64,000 bases of DNA. Origin: Tachypleus tridentatus (lineage: Eukaryota > Arthropoda > Merostomata > Xiphosura > Limulidae). Both the position numbers and the translations under genes were made by a program. How positions within the stretch are numbered: the stretch's first letter is position 1; every line of letters begins with the position of its first letter. The notes beneath the pieces were generated by a model. That model was not told the origin of the DNA, made no database searches, and saw only the letters and a list, made by a program, of their open reading frames with translations. The DNA lies in NCBI RefSeq assembly GCF_004210375.1, contig NC_134827.1, positions 100,549,285-100,613,284 on the forward strand, given 5' to 3'. Positions 49,601-63,000 of the stretch are shown here, piece after piece.

Positions 49601-52600
49601 TTACAGTTGCTGAAACGTATGTGTAACAAACCAAGAGAACAGTTGTGGTTCGAAGGAAACTGTACTAATTAATTGTTACAGTTGCTGAAACACATGTGTA
49701 ACAAACCAAGAGAACAGTTGTGGTTCGAAGGAAACTGTACTAATTAATTGTTACAGTTGCTGAAACACATGTGTAACAAACCAAGAGAACAGTTGTGGTT
49801 CGAAGGAAACTGTACTAATTAATTGTTACAGTTGCTGAAACGTATGTGTAACAAACCAAGAGAACAGTTGTGGTTTGAAGGAAACTGTACTAATTAATTG
49901 TTATCATACACCACTAACTGCTTGGATCTGTGCTCCAGATAGGACCACTAACTGCTTGGATCTGTGCTCCAGATAGGCCAAGCACTGTAATTTATGTTAG
50001 AATTAAACAAAACTGTTTTTCCTCCCAAAACTTTCAACTTTTATTTGTGTAATCTCAAACATCTTGAATAGATGTGAAACGTTTGTTTTGAGTAATAATA
50101 TATATATTTTTTTACTTTCTGTACTCTGTGTGGGGTCTGTTACTTAACCATCCTTATCATAAAAAAATTGGGAAATATAAATTATGCTTTTTTACATGCT
50201 AGAACAACTACATATTATAACACACAAATACAAATGTTTAGTCTAAATTGCTAAAGTCTCGTAATGCTATACATTTAAATGGATATTTATTTTTTATTAT
50301 ATTGACCTTCCAGTCGTGCCGAACTAACATTACTTAACTTGAATTGCTGTGATGCACATGAACTTGTTGCATGTCTAGAGAAAAAACAACTGTCTCCTGT
50401 CTTGGCTGTGTTTTAGTGGACTAATATTTTGTAATATATAGTCACATTTCAGTTATATATATGTATTTAGATTACTACTCTTTAGAAATAAATTATTAAA
50501 CCTATTTTACTTAAAATATAGAACAATAAATCAAGAAGTAAAGCAGATGATTATATTTTCTCACTGTGACCTTTTTATTTGGTTGTTGCTAGATAGGTTG
50601 CTAAGCCTTTTAAGATTTTGCTTGTGGAGGATATCAAACAAGCAAAAAAAATGTTTTTTTTTATGTATAGTTGAATAACCAGAAAATCATAAATAACTAC
50701 ACTTATACCTTATAATTCTACTGTAGTTTATTAAGCTCAGTAGCTAACATATATACTTAAATTTTATAGAATATGAAACTCTGAGAAGGCTAAAGACACA
50801 TCTTATCTCCTTGAAATCTTGATTTGAAAAAACTGTGCTAGCTTTTTAACAGATTAAAATGGCTGATAAAACCACTTTGGGAATATTGTAAGCTATTGAT
50901 TGGTTATTCATATGTCATATACTGTAGTAAGAGTACACAAGTGACCATTTCAAAAAAATGGGTCCTCATGTTTGATTCAGTACATAAGCCATATTTCAGC
51001 AAAATAAAGATATGTGGTTCTTATTTTAATTCCAGCTTATCAATATTAATAAGTTGAGTTACTAATTTGTACAAAACTACAGACTTAGTATTTTGACATT
51101 ACAAACATCTACTTTTGAACAGTGCTGTATTAAACATATGTGACTCACTAAAATCTATATTTAGGTCTGTTCTATTAAAATATGAATTATAATCTACACT
51201 TTGATTCCAAACTTATTTATATAAATTCATAACAGTAGTTCAGTGAAATTTGAATGCAAGTCAACAAATGTGACGACATGGCCTTTGACCCATGACCCAT
51301 AGCAAAAGGGTTATACCAATGCTGCATTCAACATAACATGGGACACACAAAAATTTATATTTAAGTGTTTTTTTATATTTACTTTGAAATTAAAAATATT
51401 AACTTATGCATAATAATAAATAAATGTTTAATAATAAAATTTGAATTACAAGACAATAAATAAAACTGATGTTCAGGTGTATTTACTCCACTTGAAGCTA
51501 GTGTATTTGGTGCTGTTTTGTAACTTATGTGTAATATAATGGTTGTTGCTTATTAAACTAATATTTGAATGTTCTTACTGACTAACAGGTTAAAAAAGGA
51601 GTTAAGCGGAAAGCAGATACAACAACCCCTTCAAATAGCGTTCCACCCGACATGTTAGTGTATCAAACCTCCAATGAAACTAAAGTTTCTAGGATGTCTA
51701 CAAGAAGAGAAAGTGGGCGACCAATTAAAAAGCCATCGAAGGATCTTCCAGATATCCAGGTCATTAACTGCCATTATTTGTAGAATTTAAAATGTGCTAC
51801 TAAATTTCTTAGAATAACTTTAAACTGGTTCTGTCTTGCATTCATTAAATAAGTAAATATATTATTTTTGTGATAAATGATCAAATGAAGTGTTGATTGT
51901 GTGGTACGTATTTTGTTTGGTGTATGGACTTAGTTGTGATGCATTTCTTTTTATAGAATGCAAATAAACCAAGAAAAGGGAAACTCTCAGAACAAATGAA
52001 GTACTGCAGTACTATCCTGAAGGAGGTTTTTGCCAAGAAGCATGCTGTGAGTTAAAAATTGAAATAAAATTTTTGTATTTAATAATAAAAATGTATATTC
52101 TCTTATTTCATTTTTCAATACGTGGTACTGGTGTATTAGGCATTTGACTCACAATCTGCTGGTTATGGGTTCAGGCTCCCATCGCACAGAGCATGCTTGT
52201 CTTTTCAGTTATGGGAGTGTTATAATATGATGGTCAGTCCCATTATTTGTGTATCTTTGCACAAAATTCAACCTAAAATTGAAGTGGTCAGAGCACAAAA
52301 AAAGCCCATAGTTAAGCTTTTTAACAACAAAAAACATCATCGTAATGTGTAACTGGAGACCTTAATACAAGTTATTTGAGTATTTATTAAGTTGTGACAC
52401 TACATTATTGTACAGAACAAGCATGAATTACTCAAAATTAACGAAAAAAAATCGAGAAGACAATACTTTGATTACTGTTTAGTTACAATCTTCAATAATA
52501 CCATTTAGGCTATTTGATTATTTTTCTGGCTTTGATTGGTGTAATTATAACTTTGATTACTGGATATCAGAATACTTGAAACATTAGTTGGTTATTATTT

Positions 52601-55600
52601 TTGGCCAGATTTAATTGTTATTATGATTACCCAAGTGTTATATGGATGCTAATTGATGCACATGTACAGTTGATTATGTTGCTTAATTGAGCTTATTGTC
52701 CAGCTCTTCTGCAGGATATGGTACTGTGTAATGTGTTCTATTATTCAGTGGGCTTTTTTTTTAATTTGGTGAATTTAGTTTAAAGTTCAGTCTTTATTCC
52801 TTGAAGACTTAAATTCAAAATTTTCAACAACACTTTTGATATTAATGGCATAATGCATAAATTATTTATTCATTTTCCTCAAAGTTAATTATTTAGTAAA
52901 TGAAAACTTTTCTCACGGAGTAACTAAATAATTTGATAAATCTCACGATAACATTTATCTGAGTCACTGCCTGATTACTTAACTTAGTTACTATTTATTT
53001 ATAATATACTCTTGTTTCTGCATACAACATTAAAGTTCTAGATAACACAATCATTATGGTTAGCTTCCGTCTAACACAGTAGTAAATTAAATCATATTAT
53101 GAAGTTGTTATATTGTGTTAGAGAAATTCATTGACATGTGTAAGTGAATCTGAACAAATCCATAAATTGTTACTGTAAACTATTTTTTTTCATAAGTATA
53201 CACAAACTATATTGTTTGATTTAATAATCACCCAACAAGATTTGCAAAAATGTTTTTTTTTATATTGTTTTAACCAAACCTTTTTTTTTTCTTTATTTTT
53301 AGGGATCCATCAAACATTTCTATGCATAATTCAAGCCAAATCTTAAGTGCTGTTTTAATATAAGTGAAGTTATTACTTTACAGGGTTATGCTTGGCCATT
53401 TTATAAACCTGTGGATGCAGAACTCCTAGGTTTACATGACTATCATAAAGTAATCAAACAGCCTATGGATTTAGGAACTGTAAAGGTGTGTATATGCATC
53501 ATTAGCAATGTCCAAAAAGTCAACATAAAAATATTGTAATTAAAATGTGTAACATTGCAACTTTTTTGACATGAATTTAAATATTTTAATAAAATATTAC
53601 AGTAATAGTTTGTTTATTTTGTACTCTAAAAAAATGAATTTTTCATATGAATATGGTTTCTTGAACTTCAATTGTAAGAAGTAATTTAAAGCTCTCTCTC
53701 TCTCATAAAATATATATTTGTGTGTGTGTGTATGAAACTTTTGTCAGACATTTAGTTGAATTGACCAACACTTTATTCAATTTGTATTTATTAGTTTCTG
53801 TTTTATAACTTATAATAAAGTATGCATATTTCACAAAATTTGGTAGACTTTTAGTAAACACTACCAGTTTTTGTACATAAAAAATTAGATTTGTTAATGA
53901 AGTATTTTTACTGAAGATTTGTTCACAAACTCGAGTACAAAGTAATTTTTGTGTTAAGATTAAAAATACTTTTCTTACAATCAAAAATTTCAGATTTGAT
54001 GTTTGTGATCTCTAAAACATCCTAAATATATTTTGGGAGTTTTTCTTCAGTAAAACTGTTATTTTCTCTACTTTACACTGTTACAAGGTTGGCCAGTTTG
54101 GTTCTTTGAGGATTCACTTCAAATTGTTACGTAACTACACTTGCTTATTCTAAATACGTTTGAATTTATAACAGTATACATCTATTTATACTTAAATTCT
54201 TATATTTTATTACCCTTTGAACTGTGTCTGACTAATATTTGCACCATATTTGTTATAAATCATATGGGGAACTTGCTGCTCTTGTTATGGTGTTGAATTA
54301 CATAATGCAAAGGCTATTCACAGTTGTTTCCCATGAAAAAGGTATTTATTTTACCTTATTGAACCTAAAAAGTATAATTTTTATATTTTAGCTACTTTTA
54401 TTATAATAAAGAATACACATGAAAACCAAGAAAGTTTTTTAATGCCATAAATATGTAACCTTATTTTTTTATACTAACAGTTCTGTTTCACTAAATATTT
54501 TTATTTAAATAAATAAAGCACCAAAAAACCTAGTATAACAACAGAAAAAGCAGATAGTGTCACCAAATTATCACAATTTTTCTGGCTTTTTAATGGTACA
54601 ACAAGCTGTTAGCAATTTACCTGATCTCATTCATGTATTTCCTGTGGGAATTAGGTTTGAACTGAAAGCACAACTGAAAACTCTATAATAAAAAAAAAAG
54701 TGCAATATAGTAAATAATTATATATTAACATCTTGTATAACTGTTGGTTATAAATAACATTAAACATCAAAAGGAATGGTTCACAATTTCTGAAAGGATG
54801 TGACAGATTAAAGGGTATTTCATACTTCTAAGAAAGTTTGTAAATAAATTGGAGAAAAGGGGGTACTTAGAGATAAAATGTCATTTCTCATAGTATGGGA
54901 TATTGAGGATTTTAAAAATATATTGTCATATAAAATTAAGAACTTTAAATGTATATTAAAATTTATATAAATAGTTACAATTTTATGCTAACATTCATGT
55001 ACCAAGGTGAGAAAGTGGTTTAATTAAGTTTTGAATATGAATCACTAAACCCTCATGACATCCAGAAAAAAATATGCCTACAGAGAAAGCATTAGTTTAG
55101 GATTTTGTTTTTTAAAATCATTCATAGTTTAGAAGGAGCTCTATTTTAATATGGGATTGGTCAATTTGACCAACTTTGTAACCATAAGAATTTTTATCCT
55201 GTAACTTTTCAATAAAAGAAATGCTTTCAATAAAAAAATTTTGTGCACAAAATATTTGATTTTTAAAAGGAATTATATATACTGAATATTTATCCATGAA
55301 TATATGGAATCAGATTGACTATTTTGAATTAAGAGTGATTTTTGTGTTAAGATTGAAAACTTCATCTGAAAATATTTTCAAATATTTAATTTTCAAATTA
55401 AATATCAAACATTTTTCAGTAAAGCTTTATATTTTCTCTACTCTAGTTATACAGACTGTTAAATTGACTGACCTTGTAACCAGCATAAAAATACACATTT
55501 AAATTACCCTCCCCTTTTTTTTCAAGAGTGACTGCAGATTGTTCTTTGAACTGCATTGAGGTAAGACTTCCCCCATACAAGTTGTAAATATTTCTGCATG

Positions 55601-58600
55601 TGCGTAACTGAAGTTACTGTAATGTACTGTGTAATACGCGAGTTCCTCACAAGCATGTATGTTGAAAAATAATTTTTTTGTTGCCTTATAATTCTAATTT
55701 TTACATTTTAGTTAGTCTTCTAAATACAAAGAATATACATTAAAAACAAGTACTTTGACCTTTTGTTCTTTTACTGTCAGTCACCACTAAAATTTAAGTC
55801 TACTTTTTTATACTGATGGTATGGTACACTATTTGCTTAAGTGATGTACCTAAGAACACAGTGATATGTACAAATCGAATAAACTTCTGTAAGTATTATA
55901 ATTTTACTGATTTTTGAACTAAGACAAGATGAATGAATGTTGAATAATTTCCTCAACTTCATTATATGAACATCATGAGATGAATTTTCAAAGTAAAGAT
56001 GAAACTGACAATACTCTGTAATGAAAACAAAATAGCATTGTTCAACATTTAATAAATTAAAGCCTAGCCTTTTTTTTACTTTCAATAGTGTTAATATCTG
56101 ATTTAATGACTGTTTTGACGTCAAGTTTTTGTATACGAAGATAGTAAAGTTTTTTGAATGTAACTCTAAAAGGTCATGATGTGTATTTTGACCTATCTGT
56201 AGCAAGAGGCTTAGATGTACCTCTGAGAACAGGGTGTGTAGGTTACTTTTTGGTAACTGCTGAAACATTCTAGTCTGTATTGAGGTTACAGTAAAATCTT
56301 CCAAGGTTAATCCCAGCATTCTGAAAATAAGAATGCTGATTCATGACTTGGATACACCTGCATATATTAAGTGTTTTAATATCATTTAATTGAAAGGTTA
56401 CATTTCAAATATGATATTATTGTTCTTTGATTTACATTATGTGTATGAGAATAGTGTGGGCTATATTCTTTTAACTCTTTCAACATGGGCTTGATCAATT
56501 TAACTGACCATGTGACATCTTTGTATTCATTTTGTCTTTACAGAATTAATACTTCTGACTTTCAGTATAATGTATATATCTTTACAAAATTTGTCTTTCA
56601 GTTAACATTACAAGTCTTTAACATACAAAATATCATATTTGTTTGGTGAAGTGTTCTTAATAAACTGAAAGATTTGTCATTTCCTTAAAAATCTTGAATT
56701 TTGTGTAATCCCTAAAACCAAAATATATTTCAATTTTTTTCTTTGTTGAAACTTTACATTTTCTTTATTTTCTTTATATCAAAACAGGACCAGTCTATTT
56801 GACCGATCTTGTAACCAACAAAATCTCAAGTACTCTTTTCTTTCTAAAATGACTTCAAATTATAACATGAAACTACATTTGTTTATTTTAAGTAGTTTTA
56901 AGCTTGTAAGATTATACATTTATTTATAATTAAATTTTGTTTTTTTATTGCCCTATGAATTGTGTTGAACTACTGTTGTACCATTATAAGATGTAAATTA
57001 CTTGGGATATGTGCAGCTCACATTATGCTATAGAATTATGTTACATATGTGCTGCTCATGTGCTTGTATGCATCTTGAAACTTTTATTTATTTTACCCAG
57101 TCTCATATTAACTAATCTGTAAAGTTTCTTATTTTTATATTTGCTACATTTATTATAATCAATAAAGGATAAACCTTACAAAAATGCTTGTTTTTGATTG
57201 TAGAGGACAAATGAGCCTACTATTGTATAGTAATGGTTGTAATACACTAAATAATGCACAATAATAATGTGCAACAGTAGACAATTTCCCCTTGATTTTT
57301 TTTTTGTGCTTTCTAACCTTGAAACAAAAACATTACAAATTCATCTAAACCATTCATTAAGTTTTCCACAAGTAGGTTACTTGTACTCTGAGTAAAATTA
57401 ATTATTAGCTGTTCAGAACATAACATTATACAATAAGTCATTTGATAGATGAAAACTGTGACTTGGTTACTGTGTGATTAAACAAGAGAAAAAGTTATAG
57501 GTGGGTGTGACAGGAGGGGTCTGGTTTCCTTTCAGTAGCTCTGTAGCTGAGTATTAAGGCTGTAAAAAGTGTGGTTCAACTGAATTATAGTGATTCTGTA
57601 GTTAGCAGTTTATATTTAATTTTATACTTTTTCAAAGGGTGATGGATAGAGAAGAGAAAGAAAACAATGTCATGATTGTCGCACTAGAGGAAATTCAGTA
57701 TTTTTTAATTTCCTTGTAGAATTAGAAACTTAAATCTTCTATTAACTATGTACTGTTAGTTGCAGTAGTTTAATAAAAAGTTTTGAGTGTAAGACATTAA
57801 AACTGTCGTGTAGTAAAGAATCTACGGATGCAAAAGGGTTAATACATAAACTAATTAACTTATATTGGTTAAGTCAATGCTTGTTGGTAATTATTATCTG
57901 ACTAGAATAAAAGAAAAAATAATTTTTACTTGTACTCAACGTTTTGTTGGAACTTTCCAGTGATGAATTTGTACGTGTATATGTAGAGAGAGAGAGAGAG
58001 AGAGGCTGAACTTGTTTAAATATTAAATTTATTATAGAAGATTTGTATCATTAATGTGTTGTTTCATAACTTTTTACCTTCCAGCAAAAACTAGATTTAA
58101 GGGAATATAAGACACCAGATGAGTTTGCAGGAGATGTGAGACTCATATTTACAAACTGTTACAAATATAATCCTGCTGATCACGACGTGGTGGCAATGGC
58201 AAAGAAACTACAGGTGAGTTATTTTTCACTTGATAACTAAATGTCTGTGGGTGTATGCATTTCTAGGCTTTAATTTCTGTGTTACTTGGGACTGATAATT
58301 GATTGGGCAGTCTGTTTAAAATGGTTGTAATGATTTTGAATTTGTTGACCGTTATCATTCACTCCAAGGAACTTCCTTAATATATATTTTTTAATAAATT
58401 TTAATTACGTTAAGTACAGAAGGTTTTGCATATAAAGTATTTAGTAGGATAAAGATGTCTACATTTAGTCTGTTTTCAGTATAATATTCTGTCATCTGAT
58501 CACTCCAGATGCCAGCTTATGGAGTAATGACATATTTCAGAGGGATTGAGTGTGATACATGATTGAATGATTTTTATAGACAAAAATTAATTTCTTCATG

Positions 58601-59969
58601 ATTCTAATAATATTTTACTTTTTTGCAATAGTAGAGAGTTCAATTTATTTCAATTTTTACGATTGATTTAGCATGAATGAATTAAAGGAATTTTGGCTTA
58701 TTGATATATAAACCACTCATGCAGTCAAAGCAGTGCTGTGTTGCGTGTAGTAAAGCTAATAAAATTTGAGTGTTCTAATACAAAGATTGATTTCAAGTCA
58801 AGACATAATTTTGTCTATAGAAATCACTACTTTGGTCTCATTTTAAATATGTAAGAAAGGATGTTGAATTACAGGAAAGTGGACAAGAGGTCTACTAGAA
58901 CATTCCAATGAGTGTTAGGGTTTATTTTACTGTGAAAGGATGAAATGTTTAAGTTATTTTTTCTTTGTAAAAGAAAGTTTAAAAGCATCTTATTGAAGGT
59001 TAGAATATTCATCTGTGATTGATAGGATGAAGGAAACTGTTTTTGTAGGGCAGTTAATTGTAAAGATAAAGCCTTGTTTTTTTCAGTTCCATATCAAAAG
59101 GTGATATAAAATGATCTTAGTGAACTAAATATCAATTTAAAGTGTTTCTAGTTTTATAACATAGATAACTGTCATTTATCAGAACATTGCACTCTGCATG
59201 AGTAACACATTTTAAGAAGTGAGATATTAACACAAATGTCAGTGAAAACTTTTAAATACACTAACATTAACATAATTGAAAAATATAAACTTGTAATTAG
59301 TCACTTGTATATGAGAATATTGCAAAATGAATATCGGCTGCATACTGAAAGTACATGACCCTGTAATCCAATCTCAATGTATCGTGGGTTAAAGGCCATG
59401 TAATCATGTTTGTTGATTTGCATTCAGATTTTTCAATATGCTATTTTATGAATTTATGTTAAGTTTAGTGTCAGATTTTAGATTGTGATTTAAATTTTAG
59501 TATTCTCTATTGATTAATTTCTTAATTTGAAGATAAATATTAAAAAAACACCTAAATATAGATTTCTGTGTTGTATATTGAATGCAGTACTGGTTGAAAT
59601 CATATGTTTGTGATGTCAAAACACTGATTAAAAACATTTAAATTACAGTAGCTTCACTCCTTGTACCTTTTCTATTTGTTGAGATATGATTTGTATAATG
59701 AATTAAAACAGTAGCTTCACTCACGTCTTTCCAGTTTTGGACATAGTCCCTTATATACAACTAATTAAATATAAGACGTGAATAACCATTTGAAAGCTTA
59801 GAATGTCCCCTATTTGCTTTCTCAGCAATTTTAAAGTGCTAAAAAGCTACCTCACGTTTTTGCACCAAGATTTCAAGCAGGTAGGTTGTCTTTAGTTTGC
59901 TCAGAATATATATGTTTTAGACAGAATACAACTTAGTTGTTAAACTATGATATAAGTGTAGTTATTTAA

Positions 59970-60026
<57 letters not shown>

Positions 60027-63000
60027 CAAACTACGGCAGACTGCAAATGAGTTCAGAGATTGTTGTAACTGGAAGATGTAATTATTTGCTACTGTTTTTT
60101 TTTATTTAATAAAAATAAGTTTTAAGAACTTATTCGTAAATAGTAGTAATCTATTCACAAACGTAATGTATGATAATTGAAAGGTAACTGTCTTTTATCA
60201 AACAGTAGACCACTAAAGGTCAGTTTTATATTTTTGGATATGGTAACATTACACCTCATCAGTGCAACTTGTGAGGTGTAATGTTAGCCAGGCACTACGT
60301 GAAGATCAGTATAGTAAAAAATAAATGTGTACATGGATAAAGTTGGGAGGTTTTAGCTATTTAGATTAAACATTTGTGTTTTTGTGTTAGAATTTGTAGT
60401 CATTCTGGAACAAAAAAAAAGCAATTTATATTCATTTCTACATTTTTTGGTGGTTACAAGGTCGGTCAAAATTGCTGACCCCATATAGTTAAGGAAGAGA
60501 AAATAACAGACAAAATAGGCTTACTGAACAGAAATATTTGAAATGTATTTAGGAAACTGTCAATTTTGAGTAAAGTATTTTACTAACAATTTATTTGTAA
60601 AAATATCAAGACTGTTTTGTTACTACTCTGAGTGAGAAGTGGTTTTCATGGTATGATTAAAAACTATTCTTTTTCTCCAAGATCTCTGTTACTTGTGTAA
60701 TCTTCCTGCCAAACATTTGTTTTCAGCAAGACTATATTTTTTCTGTTATTTTCATGGATGGATCATGTAGGACTTGGAGAAAACCTTTGTGTTGAACAGT
60801 GTACACTTGTTACTTTTCACTATATTTTTGTCTAACCTTTTCTTATTTTTCCTTATTTCTATTTTGTCGTAATTGAGGTTTCATTGGTTTTTCTTCCCAT
60901 CAGTGCAGCAGTTCTCACCAAGTAACATGTCAGTTTAATGAAAACTGTGTAGATTTCTCCCTCTATAACTTCTACATTACTTTTAAACTCTGTAAACAGA
61001 AGCAAAGAAAAACCACAAACAACCTTGAAAGTCCTGTTTTTGAATTAAGAGACAACATTGATTTAAAATGTTTTGAAGAAAGAGTGAACTTGAAATAATC
61101 CTGCATCAGATTTTAATGTACTTTCAAATTATTTTTGTGTGAGAATTTTGTTTATATTAGTACAAGGAATAAAAGTCTTGTATAGGAAGCTTTTAATTTC
61201 TAATAACTATTTCTTTATAAAATTATAACAGTTTAGGTCTAAATTTACAACAGTTAAAGCCTGACAGTTTGCTGAAGACAAATCAACAAAATAATTGGAT
61301 TCCTTGTGTTTGTTAGAGCCGGCTGATGTAATTGATATAATGCATTACATATGAACATCAACTACATCCATGTATTAGTCACAAAGGCCAAAAGAAATCC
61401 CTCAGGTTTTGCACATAAATATAAATCTGGCAGTGGGAGAGCTAATTAATTACCTTTGAACATAGAGATGAAGGGATAAGTAATCAAAACTACTGTCTAG
61501 TTGTGATTTTTAATTATTGTTTGCTGTTTATTGTGTTGATAAAGTGTACAGGTTCAGTCATGATTGTGAATTTTGCTGTTTATTTTATTGAGGGTATATA
61601 AAAGTATTAAAATTTTGGAGTTTGCTACAAGATACAATGTTTTATAGTGATAATTTTATGGTGTTATAGTAAGTTCCGAGTAGATTCCTAGCTTTGTCAG
61701 TAAGATTCAGTTTTTAAAGATGTCTAGAAAGTGATGTTTATTTTTACAGGTAGTGTGTGAAACTTTTAGTTTATTGTGATAGCATCAACATTACCATTTT
61801 TTGAACATTAAATTATGAGAAGTGAGTTAAAAACATTATATTTTCATGTTGTCAATTTTTGTAAGTCTTCAGAAAAATTAAGAAAGAATTATTCTAAATT
61901 ATTAGGTTGAATAAAAAAAACTGAAGTTTTCCTTTTTTTTAGAAAATTGTCCCATTTTGCAATTTAAAGTTTATAAACTGAGTTCTTTCATGTGAGTGAA
62001 TATTGAAATATTAGATGTTGGTAATTACAGTGACAAGTTCTGTGTTCAAGTCCATTTTTTTGTTTGCCATTGTTTTATTCTGTACCAATCTAGCTTTATT
62101 TAGTGCACCCTTGTTGTGAACTGTTGTTAATGATGTTTTAAAAAAACAATTATTCAGGTTCTAACCTCTTGGAAACAGATTGGTAATGTGTTTGACTCAA
62201 GTAACGTGACTTACGTCGCTGATAATTCACATAAGGTTCTTCATATTCACATGTACCTTAATAACAAATGGTTTGTTTTGATAGGAGGTGTTTGAAATTC
62301 TATATGCTAAAATGCCCGATGAGCCAGTACCAACAGAACCCACACCTGTTTCACAAATTGAAAAATTGGAAGGCAATACCACCAGTACTGGTAACACAAG
62401 CTCTGCTTATTCTGGAAGTTCAGAAAGTGAGAATGATGATAGTGAAGATGAAAGACAGAGGAAGATCAAGCAGCTGCAGGAGCAGGTAATTTGAAGTTTA
62501 GTTTTAAAATATACGCAGTAGTGAGAGAATGAATTATATGTCTAAGTATGAAAACATGGAGCAGATGGTATAATATTTCCTTGATTTTAACTTTAGTTTT
62601 TAGGTATGCATGATGTTTTAAACTTCAGTCCTGTGTTTTTATCTAATATTTTGGAAGGTGATTTTAGTCTTTTGTTTTTACGAGTAGGCGTGATTCTAGA
62701 TGTGACAAAGGTAATTAATTTATTTTTGGAGGGTCAGCTCTGAGGTCACTAATTTGTCATATTTTATAGTCTTGAATAATGACTACTGTAATTGGCAGAA
62801 TAGTGTCAAATGTAAATAAGTATTGATGAACCTGAAATGGACATGGTTTATAAACTTGAACTTTCTGATAAAAACAAAAAGATAGGTTTCAAGACTGAAA
62901 AAAACAAAACAAAAGTTTTTTGCAACAAAGTATTGGAAAATTAACAGCTTAAAAATGATAAGGTATACTATTGACATTATTGTTTGTTTGTGTAAAACTT

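Larger units (their letters stand above)
47716..51588 (+). other. BET intron, 3.9 kb, minisatellite-bearing
   Basis: It holds a 10-copy minisatellite (49158-49903), a flanking 33-bp direct duplication (49911-49979), a 20-bp duplication (48920-48960) and a long copy of the dispersed repeat (50180-51320). Confidence 0.85.
53486..58084 (+). other. BET intron splitting bromodomain 2, 4.6 kb
   Basis: Much of it consists of partial copies of the dispersed repeat (53810-54300, 55140-55510, 56480-57150). A GA microsatellite lies at 57986-58003. The 160-codon minus-strand frame at 55837-56319 is treated in the findings. Confidence 0.7.
58214..62284 (+). other. BET intron, 4.1 kb
   Basis: It holds a minus-strand fragment of the dispersed repeat (59340-59640), an AC microsatellite (59972-60025) and another minus-strand fragment (60440-60760). 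Otherwise AT-rich and unassignable. Confidence 0.75.

Noticed and set aside
49158..49903. CRISPR-like array
   Set aside because: The whole 75-bp unit repeats without unique spacers, in a eukaryotic intron. It is a minisatellite.
53300..53350. Extra acceptor-like site (tttatttttag) before the bromodomain 2 exon
   Set aside because: The sequence after it has stops (cataattc frame) and does not encode BET sequence. The exon at 53384 joins perfectly.
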